A DNA stretch of 64,000 nucleotides from Ashinkailepas kermadecensis (Eukaryota; Arthropoda; Thecostraca; Neolepadidae): NCBI GenBank assembly GCA_034440615.1, contig JAOTOM010004028.1, positions 1 through 64,000 on the forward strand, given 5' to 3'. The translations under genes were made by a program, and so were the position numbers. Position 1 is the first letter of the stretch. Each line of letters opens with the position of its first letter. Under the pieces are notes generated by a model. The model did not search any database, was not told where the DNA came from, and was given only the letters and a program-made list of their open reading frames with translations. Below are positions 21,755 to 33,226 of this stretch, in pieces.

Positions 21755-21955
21755 TCGTGAAAGTCCGCCTCGCGGGAACAGAGCGACCACTTCTCGAACC
21801 TCCTCGTCCGACAGCATCTGTCACGAGGTTACGCCCGGCGGGACGAGGGCGGCCGCTTCTCGAATCTCCTCGTCCGACAGCATCTGTCACGAGGCGGCGC
21901 CCCGCGGGAACAGGATGGCCGCCTCGCGTGTCTGTTGGTCGTCGGACGGCAGCTG
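21755..21955 (-). repeat. Triplicated 66-bp repeat that contains the AP4E1 stop codon
   Basis: Minus-strand units lie at 21955-21887, 21886-21821 and 21820-21755. All three stay in one reading frame (22 codons per unit) and read roughly QLPSDDQQTREAAILFPRG, QMLSDEEIREAAALVPPG and QMLSDEEVREVVALFPRG. The first two end in TCG-TGA; the third reads on a few codons to another TGA. The peptide pattern is kept while bases differ. Confidence 0.85.
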
Positions 21956-22070
21956 GGGGTGCGGCTCGGTGGGAGCGTAGTCGCCCGAGGCCGGCTCGGC
22001 AGCGCGACCCAGCAGGGTCCACACGGCCGGCGGCTCGTCCGGCTCCACCCGCACAGCGCCCGCCTGCAGA
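21887..22070 (-). CDS. AP4E1: AP4E1 exon 7 (terminal in this model)
   Basis: Acceptor CCGTTTCCCCAG. Completes the split codon and adds 60 residues from LQAGAVRVEPDEPPAVW to LFPRGAAS before TGA at 21889-21887. It is acidic and Pro-rich with no ear fold. Codon use matches exon 6. Confidence 0.72.
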
Positions 22071-25000
22071 CTGGGGAAACGGAGCCAGTTGGATGGCCGC
22101 GCTCAGACAGACCGAGACGCACACTCGGACGGGGCGTGATACTCACGCGGATGGAGACACTAGAACGGGTGGAAACACCCAAACGGACGGAGGCACCCAC
22201 ACGGGCAGGCGGAGGCTCCCGCAGGTGGAGGGACCAAAATGTTGACGGAGTTGCACACAAATGCACAAACTCAGTCGCTGCAGCCTCTTAGGATGGACAT
22301 TGAGTACACACAGACGCAGAAGCGCAATGCAACTGACCAGGACTAGCCGGGCGTACCAAGTTCACACGTAGAGGAATTCGTTGCCTACCAGCATCATTCC
22401 ACTACGTGGAATCTCAATAAAGATGGCCACATCAATTATTACGCAATCGTGCAATGGAAACAGAGGAAAATATAAGGAAATCGTCAAATAGCCAAACAAT
22501 TGGAGACGTATATATACTTTGATACTTTACGACTAGTACAGACGGTTACCACCCCGATAACAGCCTCCATTAATCCACAAGATGCGACTTTGCAAAGAAG
22601 AAAATACAGATAAACGAAGAAACAAGCAGGCATGTTGTGGAACCAGGAGAGCTTCGGGATATATTTGCATACGCATACTGCACGTAACCAAATGGCATAA
22701 CGTGGAAAGTCAATAGGAGACCCAGAATGTACCATCATACCCACATTGCAAATCATTATTGAAGTGACTAATGCAAACCTTCACAACACAAAAGCTACAT
22801 TCCAACACGTCCATGTTAGTTCGTAGAGCAGGCGGGCAAGCCCAGGAGAGCGAGTGCACGTGTACTTACAAGTCGGGTAGAGCCAGCGGGCCGAGCGTCT
22901 CGAACGGACTGCCCACCTCCGGCGGAGGGGAGCCTCCCCGTGGCGTGTCGGCTGCTCTGGAGCCTCCCCGGGGCGTACTGGAAGCCCGCCGGGACGGCTG
23001 GCTCGCGCCCGAGTGTGCCGAGCCGGCTGCCGGAGCGGCGGGCGGCCGCAGCACGTCGGCACCGGCGTCCAGCGCTGCCGCCACCAGCGCGTCGGTGAAG
23101 GACAGCGTGAAGTCGGGCCGCAGCCGGCCGCCGAGCAGGGCGTCGGCCGTGTCGGCCACGCGCCGCAGCCGCTGCCGGTCAGTCAGCAGCGTCAGAGCGC
23201 GGTCGGCCAGCTCACCGGCCGCCGGGTCCCAGTGGTGACGCAGCGGCGTCAGCAGGACCGACAGCCGGTCGGCGGCAGCGGCCGACAGCCGCGGCCCGCA
23301 CGCCCAGACGGCCCGATCGATGCAGCGCAGGTGACTCTCCAGCGCCGGCGCCGCCTCGGCCCGGTCGGCTGGCGTCGGTTCCGGGTCCGGGTCCTCGGCA
23401 GCCAGCCGCGGCAGGCTCTCACACACCGCCGCCAGCGTCCGCTCCAGCGTCTCCGGCTCCAGCTGCGCCGCCAGCTCACCCACCGTCCACAGCGCGTGTG
23501 CGCGCCTGCGGTCATCGCCGGAGTCGCCGTCGATCAGCAGGTCTGCGTAGAGCCGGGCGGCGGCCGGCCGCAGCGGGCCGTCTTCCTCGGCAGCCAGCCG
23601 CAGCTGCAGCCGCCGGTACGGCGAGTCGTCACCAGTCAACTCCACCACCCGGTCCAGCACGCTGAACAGCGTCGGCCGAGCCGCCAGGTGCCGCTCGGCC
23701 AGCTGCGCGGCGTCGCTCAGCAGCATGGTGCGCACCTCTGGCCGGCCGGCGGCGACGGCCGCCTCCAGTAGGCGCGCGCACACGGCCGGCGCACTCTCTA
23801 TGTCGGCCACAGTGTGGAGCAGCTGCAGGGCACGCAGCCGCAGCGTCTCGTCGCCGTCGTGCAGACACTGCAGCACGGCCAGCTGGAGCGGCGGCGGCGG
23901 CCGCACGGCGCCGCCCTCGCACAGCCGACACAGCGCCGCCACGCCGGCGTAGCGCACGTTGGAGGCGGAGCTGCGCACCATCAGCCTGACGCAGCGCAGC
24001 GCCGCCGTGTGCAGCGACATGGCGGCGGGCGCGTCTCCACCGCCGGCGGCCGGCTCCGGCGGCAGTGTGGCGGCCGCCGACACACACTCGCACAGCACGG
24101 CGAAACCCATGGCGGTGCTGGGTACGGCGGCGCGCAGCTGGCACAGCAGGAACTGCGCGAACGTGTCGACCAGTCCCGAGTCGTCCGGACACAGGAATGA
24201 AATCAACCTGCCGGGGTCACCATCAGCAGTGCTAGTTATTTGGGCTTTAGGGCGCGTCGTCATCAGCAGTGCGGGAAGCTGACCATGCTCTGCTGGGATA
24301 TGCTGCGCCAAATGATCCACAATGGATGCCTGATAGCCCAGCAGGCGGTGTGTGTAAACAATAACACTTGGAGTGGAGCTAAAGACATTTTATTAATCTT
24401 ACAATTACGTTCTTAATATCGACAGCTGAAGCTATAAACCCAACACAATCACCACATAACTGACCAGAAAACGTTTCACATACGTCCATGTCATGAAGGA
24501 CGTACCTCAAGAATGTCCGAAGTTTAGCACTTCCCGCCTGCCCTGAACATGGCCACCAGTGAGTCTAGCAGAGGCAGGTAAATGACCAGACCAATGCGAT
24601 TGTGCTGTGGAGCTGAGCCATGCATGACATAATAGGTTTTCATGAAGTGTGCAATGTCAATAATACTACAGTATGATGTCCAAATTCGCCACGAACTATG
24701 TAATTCACAATATTTCAATGTTCCTGACAACTGCATCAGAAAACATTGGATATCCCCTTCCCCCCCAAAAAAAAAATCGTTCTGTCAAGGAGTAATTTTA
24801 TAACCGGCTGCACTAGAGGTAGTCACAGTATCCTGAATAGTATCATCAGATGTGGGTGCTTCACTGTCCGTAATAGTGAGCATGTCCATGATAGTTCTGA
24901 AACTACAAACACAACACTGCTTTAAACACGAAATGCCTTAACATGCATCTGTATGCAGAACGTAAACGACCGGTGAGAAAGGATGTCGCTTCAGTATTCG

Positions 25001-28000
25001 GCAAGTGGTATGTCCCACCAATTTTCGCGGAAAAGTTCTGACCGGGCTGAGCTGATGCTGGCCGACAGTGGACATGGACGTGCAGCTCTCCGGCCAGTAC
25101 GGGGAGACCCACACCGGCTCACGGTGCGGCGGCAACAGCCTGAGCCGAGCCAGCCGATCACGGCTGACCGGCGCCGGCCGGACTGAGGTGTGCTGTCGGC
25201 TTGTACGATGGAATCATCGTCTGGTTCGGGTCGGTCGGCGCCGATGATGGCAGATGACCAGGTGCCATCACCACCCCAAGGGCTGACGCTGTGCGCATGG
25301 CGTCTGCTCTGACCTGATTAGCGAACACTGCAGCCAGGGTGCCGGCACGCCCTTGTGCTCGAAGTCGGGCGGCAGCTTCCGGCTCTGGATCTGGCCCAGG
25401 ATCGTCATCAGACTGGTAGTCAGGTGGGTTAACAGCGCCGGGTTTAGCTGCAACCAGCCAGTACAGCTGACTGATACTATTTCAGCATCATTAATAAGCA
25501 CACAAAACCTATTGCATTGCCAGTGTCCCGACAACGTCTAGCGGATACAAATCATGGTTGGCAATATGTCGGCTTGAGCTAGTTTTGGCCATTGGTCCGT
25601 CACTCGGACAATTAGTCGGGTAAGGCAGTGGCCGGAAATGGGTTTAGCTTGCTAAAGCCAGCTAAAGCTGGCCAGTTTTAAAATGCTGCTTGCGGTATCA
25701 AGTTTACTCAGTTATCAGCCTCCGAAAGAACAAATAAGAAAGATTAAACTTGTTCGAAAATGTGTTGAATAATAACTATAATTGTACTCCTATCACTTAT
25801 GGAGTAGTGGTCTAAGCTACGCAGCTACCCGGAGCTAAGCAATGTGCGACATACATACACATCTTGAACATAATCTACTGGCACATTGTGAGAAACTATC
25901 TGAAAAGTTTGCTTTGGGGGCTGGGAGGTGTTCGCCTGAAAAAAAAAGTTGTGTGTTCATGTGCAGGAAATATATGTTTACATTCACGGTACAGAAAAAG
26001 AACACATTTAATGTGGTTAATTAATTTCGCAATTGTATTTAAAATCTATGGAAAAACTTGGCTATGTCAGTTTTTGCCCATTCATGTGTAAGTGAACAAG
26101 GCTGAACAAAACCTCGCACATTATGAGACTTCAGCTCGCCTTACGCACTCGGTGGATAAACCTAGCTTATCCAGCCGGCTTAGCCACGGTTTTAACCGAC
26201 TAAAACAATACAGTGGCATAAACTTCTAACCCTGATATAAGTGCAGCAGTCTAAAAACATCATCAGAAAATATCACTAGAGGAAACGAGTACATGCTGTG
26301 GTTAGGTTATGGATTACCTAAATTAACTTTGAGGTATTCTAGAAACTCGCAGGTTTCCCATTTTCCTTTTGCATTATGCATAGATAGCGGGACTAATGAA
26401 AATCACGCACCAATTATCCCAAATTATCCACACTAGTCGACACTGCGGCGATTATGAACGTGCCTTCTAACTTGCATACTGAAATGACTAAAATCAACAG
26501 CTTTGCACCAGTACCGTTATAGTTCGGCCTAATATCACTTGCCAGGATAGCTATGACGCTACCAATGCGCCCTATTTGTTCGGATGTCCACGACACCAGA
26601 CAGGAAGCCAACTTACACACAAACTCATCAAGAATGAGTGTTCAACATGAACGGCAATTGCCACGACGATGCCTTCTACGATGATAAGGGCAATCGGCGG
26701 GTGCGACACGTCCAAGCGACACGTACTGCAGCAAAGGTGAGGCAAAGCTGGACGGCGGACGCCATGACGATGGGGTCGCGGTCCAGCACGGCCGCCTCCA
26801 CCGCCTCCAGCTGGCTGGTGAGCAGCTCAGGCGACTGCAGCAGCACACTGTGCAGCGCCCGAGTCGCCTTGTCACGCACCACAGCCTGCAGCGGAGCTCC
26901 CATGTAACACCACCTGCCACAGGCATCACAACGTACCATGGCCACGCACCATAGCCTGCAGCGGAGCTCCCGGGTTACACCATCTGCCACAGACGCCACA
27001 GTGTGACACGGCCACGCACCACAGCCTGCAGCGAAGCTCCCATGTTACACCACCTGCCACAGACGTCACAGTGTAGCATGGCCAGCAATATCCCAGGTCA
27101 CATCGGGTGGCCCGGGCCGCGGTTGGAGCCACTGAACCCGAGTGCACAGTCGGGTACTTGTCGGTGGGGGGCGGCGCCCGGGCTAGGTAGATCGGGCACC
27201 ATGATTGTGCATAAGAGGAAACGTTAATTAGGAAAAGCAAAGTCTATTGGGACCTTAAAACAAAATTTTAACTGACACTAATTATCATTGAACTTTAAGC
27301 GATTAGCAACAAGCTAAATATAGACTAAACAGAGCTATTGAGCATCTATTTGGAACAAAACTATCCCTTCGTACAGGGGGACCGGTGTCCCATGATTCCC
27401 TAGTTGCGCCTCATGAGCGTGCCAGAACCTACGAACTCGCACTGTACCATGGCCTGCACTAGTAGTCACACTGTACATCACAGCCCAGAACAGACACCAC
27501 GTGCCACCTCACCATCTGCGACAGACGTTACGTGCGCCACGATCCCGCATCGGCACACACCTGCCGATGCTTGAGCTTCTCAAGAATGGCCGGCAGGAAA
27601 GTGGCAGTATTATCTGACGTCACCAGATGGCAGACCATGTTCAGCGCAGTGCATATGACGAGCACGTCCCGGCTGCGCAGGTCTCCCAGCAGAGTGTTGA
27701 TGAGCAACACTGCCAGCTCGTCAGTGGGGCGCAACAGTAGAGACACCGCCAAGTAGCCTGTGCATGAGCAAGACCGTCAGCATTGCAACGATGGCCATCG
27801 GGTGTGTGTGGTACTGCAAGCCACTGACGCATTCAGACAGTTTTGGCTGCAGTAATGAATGTCATGGCGGTCGTGAATCAGTAGTCTTACCACCGTCCAC
27901 ATAGCAAAAGCTTCTTCATCACCATCAGCACTGCACCTCCTTAAACTACCCACACAATAGCATCTGTGGTCACAGCCCAATGCCAAGCTTACAGTGATCA

Positions 28001-29283
28001 GAGTCCTGAGCTTCAACACTAACGATCAGCAGGTAATAGCAACAGCATGTGTGGTGTCGTGGCATCACTAGTCATTCAAATAAGGACCAATTTCACCCTG
28101 GTTCTCACACAGTAACACACAACGTGAACAGTCCTGATATAGTTGATCGAGATCTCGTGCGAATGCCAAGGTCACTTACCCCGAGTCCCGGCCTCAAAGA
28201 GATCTCGACGAGATCTCTTTAGGCCTTTATCTCTATCCACTGCTGCAATAACCTGTCACTGCTTTGGATATCCGCCGACCGCACAGACAGCGAATAGCCC
28301 TCGCTCCCGTGCTTACCCGTGCGTTTCTGCAGGAGAGAGCCCTGCTGCGCCAGCATGATCGCATGGATACAAATGAAGCGCACGTCGTGGCCCAGCAGGT
28401 GGCAGTAGATAGCGACGCTGAGAGCGCGCGCGCGTACCGTGCACTCCACTGACGGCTGCGCCAGCACCAACTCCAGCCTGCTCAGCTCGGCACCGATCGT
28501 GCGCTGGGGAGGTTACAGCATGGCAGTTCAGTGTGGCTACATGACAGCGGCATATTACCTTGCCCAACAGGAACTAACTGGAGCTTGCCAGGCACCAGTC
28601 AGTCTCAATAATATATTAAAAAGATAAGGTCGCCTAAAAAAGTTGGAAGCCCATAGAGACTTACATTTACATCGAGAGAAACGATGATGTCTATTAAAAA
28701 TAAATGAACAAATACTTCAGTTCCTCTAGATCAAATTGATGTGGCATCAACTTAACACAAAAAAAAACACCACAAGCGATGAGCAGTACAGCAGCCTCTG
28801 CCTGCATGCTATAACAATTAACCTAATCAGCTGTTAGTGAGCTTCAATAACTCAGACATAATGCTAGTTCCCCTTTGTGCCTCGGTCCCTTCCAAGATTA
28901 TTCCTAGAGTATCCCAACAGTAAAGTCTGTCAGTATTCATACACAATATAATCTTCCAGCATGACAGTGCTGCCTACACTAAGGGACCGTTAAAATGAGC
29001 TGTAGTAATTAAATGTCTCACGTTATTATCTTTATCGGTGCAAGCATTTACAACACATCCACATCGAACAGCTTCGCTTTCTTTTCATTCCAAAAGTCAC
29101 CTCTATTTCATCCTGGTTTTCGCATAGCGAGATTCGGTGTATGAAGTCCTTGAAAGAAACTGATGAAGACCTCTTCACTGGAATGCCAACAAGTGCTGCG
29201 GCTCCGGCCTCTCCAACCTTGGGAAGATTCTCTGCTACCACCTTGGCAAACTTGCTCAACTTATTTGTCCAGCGGGAGGTCAT
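21887..29283 (-). CDS. AP4E1: AP-4 adaptor complex epsilon subunit (gene span, 7 exons)
   Basis: Large subunit of the heterotetrameric AP-4 coat, which sorts cargo at the trans-Golgi network. Exons on the minus strand are 29283-29101, 28503-28317, 27757-27561, 26885-26727, 25447-25314, 24207-22870 and 22070-21887. They total 2382 nt (793 codons plus stop) with all phases consistent. Landmarks follow the human epsilon trunk in order: YCHLLGHDVRFICIHAIMLA (exon 2), DELAVLLINTLLGDL (3), VVRDKATRAL with VLDRDPIVMAS (4), GVPAPWLQ (5), and then alpha-solenoid repeats (6). Human AP4E1 is about 1137 residues; here the C-terminal ear of roughly 250 residues is absent and the protein ends in a Pro/Ser/Gly-rich tail. 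Exon 6 is a very GC-rich 1338-bp exon in AT-rich surroundings. The exact start and alternative 3' exons remain open; identity as epsilon-adaptin is firm. Confidence 0.9.
22071..22869 (-). other. AP4E1 intron 6
   Basis: Bounded by GTAAGT and CCCCAG on the minus strand. Contains no recognisable repeat or exon. Confidence 0.7.
22870..24207 (-). CDS. AP4E1: AP4E1 exon 6
   Basis: A 1338-bp exon from acceptor CCCCGGCAG to the consensus donor GACTT followed by GTAAGT. It covers the C-terminal half of the trunk (AMGFAVLCECVSAA, SASNVRYAGVAALCRL, LQCLHDGDETLRLRALQLL, ARRAHALWTVGELAAQL-like repeats) and a Ser/Pro/Arg-rich linker. The open frame continues 5' of the acceptor to 24320, but that stretch has no adaptin similarity and is taken as intron. 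Confidence 0.9.
24208..25313 (-). other. AP4E1 intron 5
   Basis: Mostly AT-rich. It includes a CpG-rich island-like patch at 25065-25260 without adaptin similarity. At 24228-24250 the string AGTTATTTGGGCTTTAGGGC resembles a LINE tail also present at 32107 and, inverted, near 31390. Confidence 0.6.
25314..25447 (-). CDS. AP4E1: AP4E1 exon 5
   Basis: Acceptor CTGGTTGCAG. Encodes LNPALLTHLTTSLMTILGQI and FEHKGVPAPWLQCSLI with donor AATCAG followed by GTCAGA (phase 2). VPAPWLQ is the epsilon signature. The joint with exon 6 gives CSLIRLISFLCPDD, parallel to human IQLLRILGLLGKDD. Confidence 0.88.
25448..26726 (-). other. AP4E1 intron 4
   Basis: AT-rich with no exon recognised. AGTTTTAAAATG-type runs only. 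Confidence 0.6.
26727..26885 (-). CDS. AP4E1: AP4E1 exon 4
   Basis: 53 codons from AVVRDKATRALHSVLLQ to CLTFAA with donor GCTGCA followed by GTACGT. The acceptor used is the most 3' of three copies produced by an approximately 70-bp tandem repeat (26874-27083). Confidence 0.88.
26874..27083. repeat. Three tandem ~70-bp copies spanning the exon 4 acceptor
   Basis: Units start at 26874, 26943 and 27013 with CACGCACCACAGCCTGCAGC. Each contains, on the minus strand, the acceptor CTCCGCTGCAG plus the first exon bases (GCTGTGGTGCGTG). Only the copy at 26885 leads into the rest of exon 4. Confidence 0.9.
27084..27560 (-). other. AP4E1 intron 3, remainder
   Basis: Contains diverged relatives of the 70-bp unit near 27440-27535 (CATGGCCTGCACTAG, GACACCACGTGCCACC). 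No exon. Confidence 0.5.
27561..27757 (-). CDS. AP4E1: AP4E1 exon 3
   Basis: Acceptor CATGCACAG, donor CGGCAG followed by GTGTGT. Encodes YLAVSLLLRPTDELAVLL, NTLLGDLRSRDVLVICTAL and PAILEKLKHRQ, collinear with the human segment after the HAIKLAQQG helix. Confidence 0.92.
27758..28316 (-). other. AP4E1 intron 2
   Basis: No exon or repeat recognised apart from a short palindrome AAAGAGATCTCGACGAGATC near 28196. Confidence 0.6.
28317..28503 (-). CDS. AP4E1: AP4E1 exon 2
   Basis: Acceptor CCTCCCCAG, donor ACGG followed by GTAAGC. Begins RTIGAELSRLE and contains IHAIMLAQQGSLLQKRTG, nearly identical to the most conserved helix of epsilon-adaptins. Ends in phase 1. Confidence 0.92.
28504..29100 (-). 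other. AP4E1 intron 1
   Basis: AT-rich, no exon recognised. Confidence 0.6.
29101..29283 (-). CDS. AP4E1: AP4E1 exon 1
   Basis: Starts at ATG 29283-29281 (MTSRWTNKLSKF). A GTG three codons upstream is not a likely start. The last residues FKDFIHRISLCENQDEIE precede the donor GAG followed by GTGACT (phase 0) and align with the region of human epsilon before the EEEKLIQQEL segment. Further 5' non-coding exons are not visible. Confidence 0.75.
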
Positions 29284-29909
29284 CTTCTTCACTAGTAGTG
29301 TAACTGGTTATAAATGAACCATACCATAACTAGCCTAAACTTGGTTACACTGCCCACATAAGAGCTGAAAATGATGAACAAGATGAAAAATCAAAGCAAT
29401 GCCAGCTTCGAAGGCAGTACAGGAGCATTGCATGGTCGCACTATTTATTCGGACCTTTCTTGGTCATATGACATGCACCCACTGATATGGACTGGTATGG
29501 AGTGCAGTCCATACTAGTGTAATTTAGAAAACGTGTTTTATTTCCTGAGACAGAGCACGAACTTCCAGAACTGGCGTTGGTGATATCTGAATGCATTCCA
29601 CTGCAATAGCTAATGCTAATTTTGTACCAAACTTAACTCTGATGTGAATACCATGAAACTTTTGTTAAAGACATGAGCAGTCTTGTTCCAACATGCTTAC
29701 TTAAGATATGTGAGATATACAAATGGTATATCTGGTGCCACTTGGAGCACTGGACGAGAAAGGGATGCAAGGTTAAAAAAAGGTTAGGTTAGGCAAGGCT
29801 GCAGAGTGGTTGTGGTAGGATGCCAGTCAACATGCCTTCACTGTGCTCTGGTCATGCCCTCATGCCTCACAAAATTACTGATTTTTGTTTAGGGAGGATC
29901 CCGCTAGTA
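29284..29909. other. AP4E1 5' flank, nothing recognised
   Basis: No TATA box or initiator is convincing. The promoter must lie here or the first exon lies farther upstream, beyond the LINE. Confidence 0.3.
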
Positions 29910-31400
29910 TCTTTCTGGTGTTATGTGGACTACGCATGTTTTATATGACAGAGCATGTGCAACAAGCAAGCGCTCACTGGACACTGAACACCACTCGGCG
30001 CTCCGCATTGTGACCGGCGCTTTCCGCACTTCACCTTCTGCCAGCCTTCTGGCTGAAACCCAAGAGTCACCACTCTCGCACCGCCGCGAAATGCTCGGGA
30101 TGCACTATGCCTGTAAGCTGCGCCAATTCCCTGGTCATCCCGCATAGTCGCACGTGTTCTCCCATAGACTCATTGCATCATTCGGCCGAGGACGCATTCT
30201 GCATGCCATTGCCTTTTGCGTTCGCATACGCAGGCTCTTTGAGGACAGTGGGATTCGACCAAAGGGAATTATGCAGTCCAATCTGGTTCAAACGCCGCCA
30301 TGGCAAGTGACTCCTATAATATACATGCTACTTTCCTCAGTTGGAAAGGACCATGCTACACCACAGTACCGACTGTCACGTGCGCTAGAACACATTTCCT
30401 CGTTCGAGGGATACGTCCCAACTTACACAGATGGAACCAATACTGATGCTGGTGTTTGGCAGTGCATTTGTTACTGGGCCTCTGTCAAGATATTTTTCCC
30501 TACCACCACATGCAACTGCTTACACTTCAGAGCTGGTGGCGATCACAAAGGCCCTCAATTTTATTGATGTGGGGCGGGATGCCTCGCATGTAATTTTACC
30601 AACTCACTCAGCAGTCTCTGGGCGCTAAAACAGTTTAACCCACCTGACCCCATTGTACAGGACGTTTTACGGCGTCTCGGATCACTGGCTCAAGCTGGGA
30701 AGACTATTGTCCTCTGTTGGATCCCGAGCCATGTCGGCATCGTGGGGAACGAGGCAGCGGATACTGCTGCGAAGTGAGCGGCTCAAGCCTCATATATGCG
30801 ATCTATGCCGCTCCCAGCGAGGGAGTATGACCGTTCTATTGCGACCCTTGTCTTTAAAAAAAATTGAAGTCTAATTGGGACACACTGCAAGACAATAAAC
30901 TGCGAACAATCAAACCATGTCTTGTGGCCCTCGTCCTACCGTAGGACGAGGTGGGACGAGGTAGTGCTCTGCCGCCTTAGGCTAGGGCACACCCACCCAA
31001 CGCACCACCATCTGCTCTGTGGGGAGGACAGGCAAAACTGCCCTCGATGTCGCACACCAATGTCAGTATGTCACGTTCTGATATCCTGTCCCCTGCTCGC
31101 CAATGCTCGAAGACGCCTTCTTGGAGTCCTGCAGTCGTCGTCACTCCGCGAACTCCTGGGTGACCACTCATGCATTGTAGCTTCAGGACAACTGTTTTGC
31201 TTTCTCTCGGATGTCAAATTTAGAGCGATTTACACACCTCACTGACATGTAGCACTATAAGCTCGGAATGATCTGCCTGTATTTTGCAGGCTCGCATACT
31301 ACTGTTGGCATGAATCCTCTTAAGTTGTCCATCTAAAATTGTCATGGGCGCTGTATGACCAACGAAGTCGATGCGACTGTAAGCCCAAATAACCAACCAA
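29910..31400 (+). mobile_element. Jockey/I-group LINE, 5'-truncated, with RNase H remnant
   Basis: Order on the plus strand: the RT-to-RNase H connector (HHSALRIVTGAFRTSPSASL, MHYACKLRQFPGHPA); RNase H pieces (PTYTDGTNTDAG, then frame-shifted IPSHVGIVGNEAAD); and a C-terminal zinc-like segment CPRCRTPMSVCHVLISCP. It ends in a 3' tail CCCAAATAACCAACCAAAC at about 31382-31400. Several frameshifts make it inactive. The minus-strand element at 42204-44560 is a related copy that also keeps the polymerase domain. Confidence 0.88.
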
Positions 31401-33150
31401 ACGTATCTGTGACTGAAAAGTAATCATTCAAGATGGAAATGAGTGGTCACTTTGTTTGCATCATGTTAACAAACGTGGCATCACGATATTTTCTTCTCCA
31501 AATCCCGCATTCACTCTAACACATACATCGGAGGGTCCCTCACATAACGCGAGCCAGAGGGGAGAGGTCTGCCCCTAAGACCTCGGAAACTATAGAAGGT
31601 AGAAGCAAAACATCTGGAGGGGTGATTACAGCTGCAATGAACAATACATAATAAATCTGATGATCTGTCAATGCCTTCATGGTCAAATGAGGGCGAGATC
31701 GACCGGCACGCTGTGCCGCCACACTATCACGCTGATGCAACCTTCATGACCTTTAATGGTAGGCGGCAGGCAGGTTCATGGACTTTACATCCCTGCAGTT
31801 CCTGTTTACCAACTGTTCAGAAAATATATATTCTTGCATAGGATGTGCTTATCAATTTCCAGCAAAGTCACAGGGTTTTATTACAATATCCCTTCCCATT
31901 TACAAACCATTGTCAAAGAGCAGGAGCGGTTGATTCTGCCCCCCCTTCCTCAGATATGCATGTTAAAGGACAAATTTACCATACAATGTCTGTAGATGCA
32001 TGGCTAATAGTATGTGGACATTGGATTAAGTTGTGTTAGGTTGGCTGGCTGAGCCCATATACACCAGATATTGTTTCCTTGAAGCATACCAATGCATTGT
32101 TTGTTTGTTATTTGGGCTTTAGGGCACTTTGACCAGAGTTGATCATTCATGCCCACATACCAATGCATCATAGCTATTGATGGTTTCCAGCAAGTAATTA
32201 TCATCCGTCATCTGAAAGCCTTGCAGTTGCTTTGAATGAATGGCTAATGCAAACAGGCAATAGCAGACAGTAAACAGATTGCAAACAGCACAAAAGCAGA
32301 TATGCAATAGAACATCCCAAGTAGCTTAAACCCCAATGCTTTCAGTATAATTTGATAATAAAAAAAGCATATTTTGTATAAATTTTTTTTAAACTGTTTT
32401 AACACCCATAATAATATTCATCAAGAAAGAATGCAAAATACACATTCACCCCATTATTCCTGCAGTGTGTCCAAAATCGCTGGCCGTAACGATCGCACGA
32501 TGGGTCCGTACTACCGACCGTAACGACAGCACGCACGGTCTGTACCAGCGTACGTAGCAAGCGTACGTATGAACGGTCTCTACCTACCGTTCGGCAGTGG
32601 AACGTGCATACTTTCTGTACGTATGGGCGGTGCCGGGTGGGGTGGAGTGGAGGCCGATTGTGACCTGATTTGATCCTGAAGACATTGACTTGGGGTCATG
32701 AAATGTATACTGCAGCGAGTTCACTACAGCTGTAATTCCTCCAAATTTTGTGCTTCTAGTTTCAGATCTTAGGTGCCCGAACCCCCCCCCCCGGTGAACG
32801 TTATGTGAGAGGAATGTTGACAGGGTATCTTCTGCACTTCCTACGGTAGCGTTGCTTGCACTCAAAATGTAACGGAATGTGGTGTGTACAGAACCGTGCT
32901 GTTGAAATAAACAACTTGAACTGGATATGGATGCAATGTTTCCTTCCAGAAACAAAGTTCCACGATGACAATTCCAAATGGTCCAAATGGACATTCATTG
33001 CATGAGTGGGCTTTAATTAAGTATTTCCCTCTTTACTTTCATGGGCAAATATTATAACATAAAGCAACTCATATGATAGTGTAAAGTAATCTAAAGTGCA
33101 ACATTAACCAATGGCCCTGACCGCTAACGATTGTGCGATCGGTTAAAAAC
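31401..33150. other. No gene recognised
   Basis: AT-rich unassigned sequence. At 32480-32640 a GC-rich patch has repeated short palindromes such as GCGTACGTAGCAAGCGTACG. At 32107 a LINE-tail-like GTTATTTGGGCTTTAGGG occurs. Confidence 0.35.
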
Positions 33151-33226
33151 GTGACGGCGCCGAGATTCGAACCCACCACCATCTGTACGAAAATCTGATG
33201 CCTTAACCAACTGCGCCAATCGTCGG
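33151..33226 (-). repeat. tRNA-like sequence (SINE head or tRNA pseudogene)
   Basis: The minus strand has GATTGGCGCAGTTGGTTAAG (A box) and GGTGGGTTCGAATCTC (B box). The acceptor strands pair only over four bases and the T stem is broken, so a working tRNA is unlikely. Confidence 0.5.

Noticed and set aside
23013..24282. Plus-strand ORFs of up to 252 codons opposite AP4E1 exon 6
   Set aside because: Shadow frames of a very GC-rich exon. The minus-strand reading has clear adaptin homology and correct splice sites.
33151..33226. Functional tRNA gene on the minus strand
   Set aside because: A and B boxes are good, but the acceptor and T stems are not paired. Kept only as tRNA-like.
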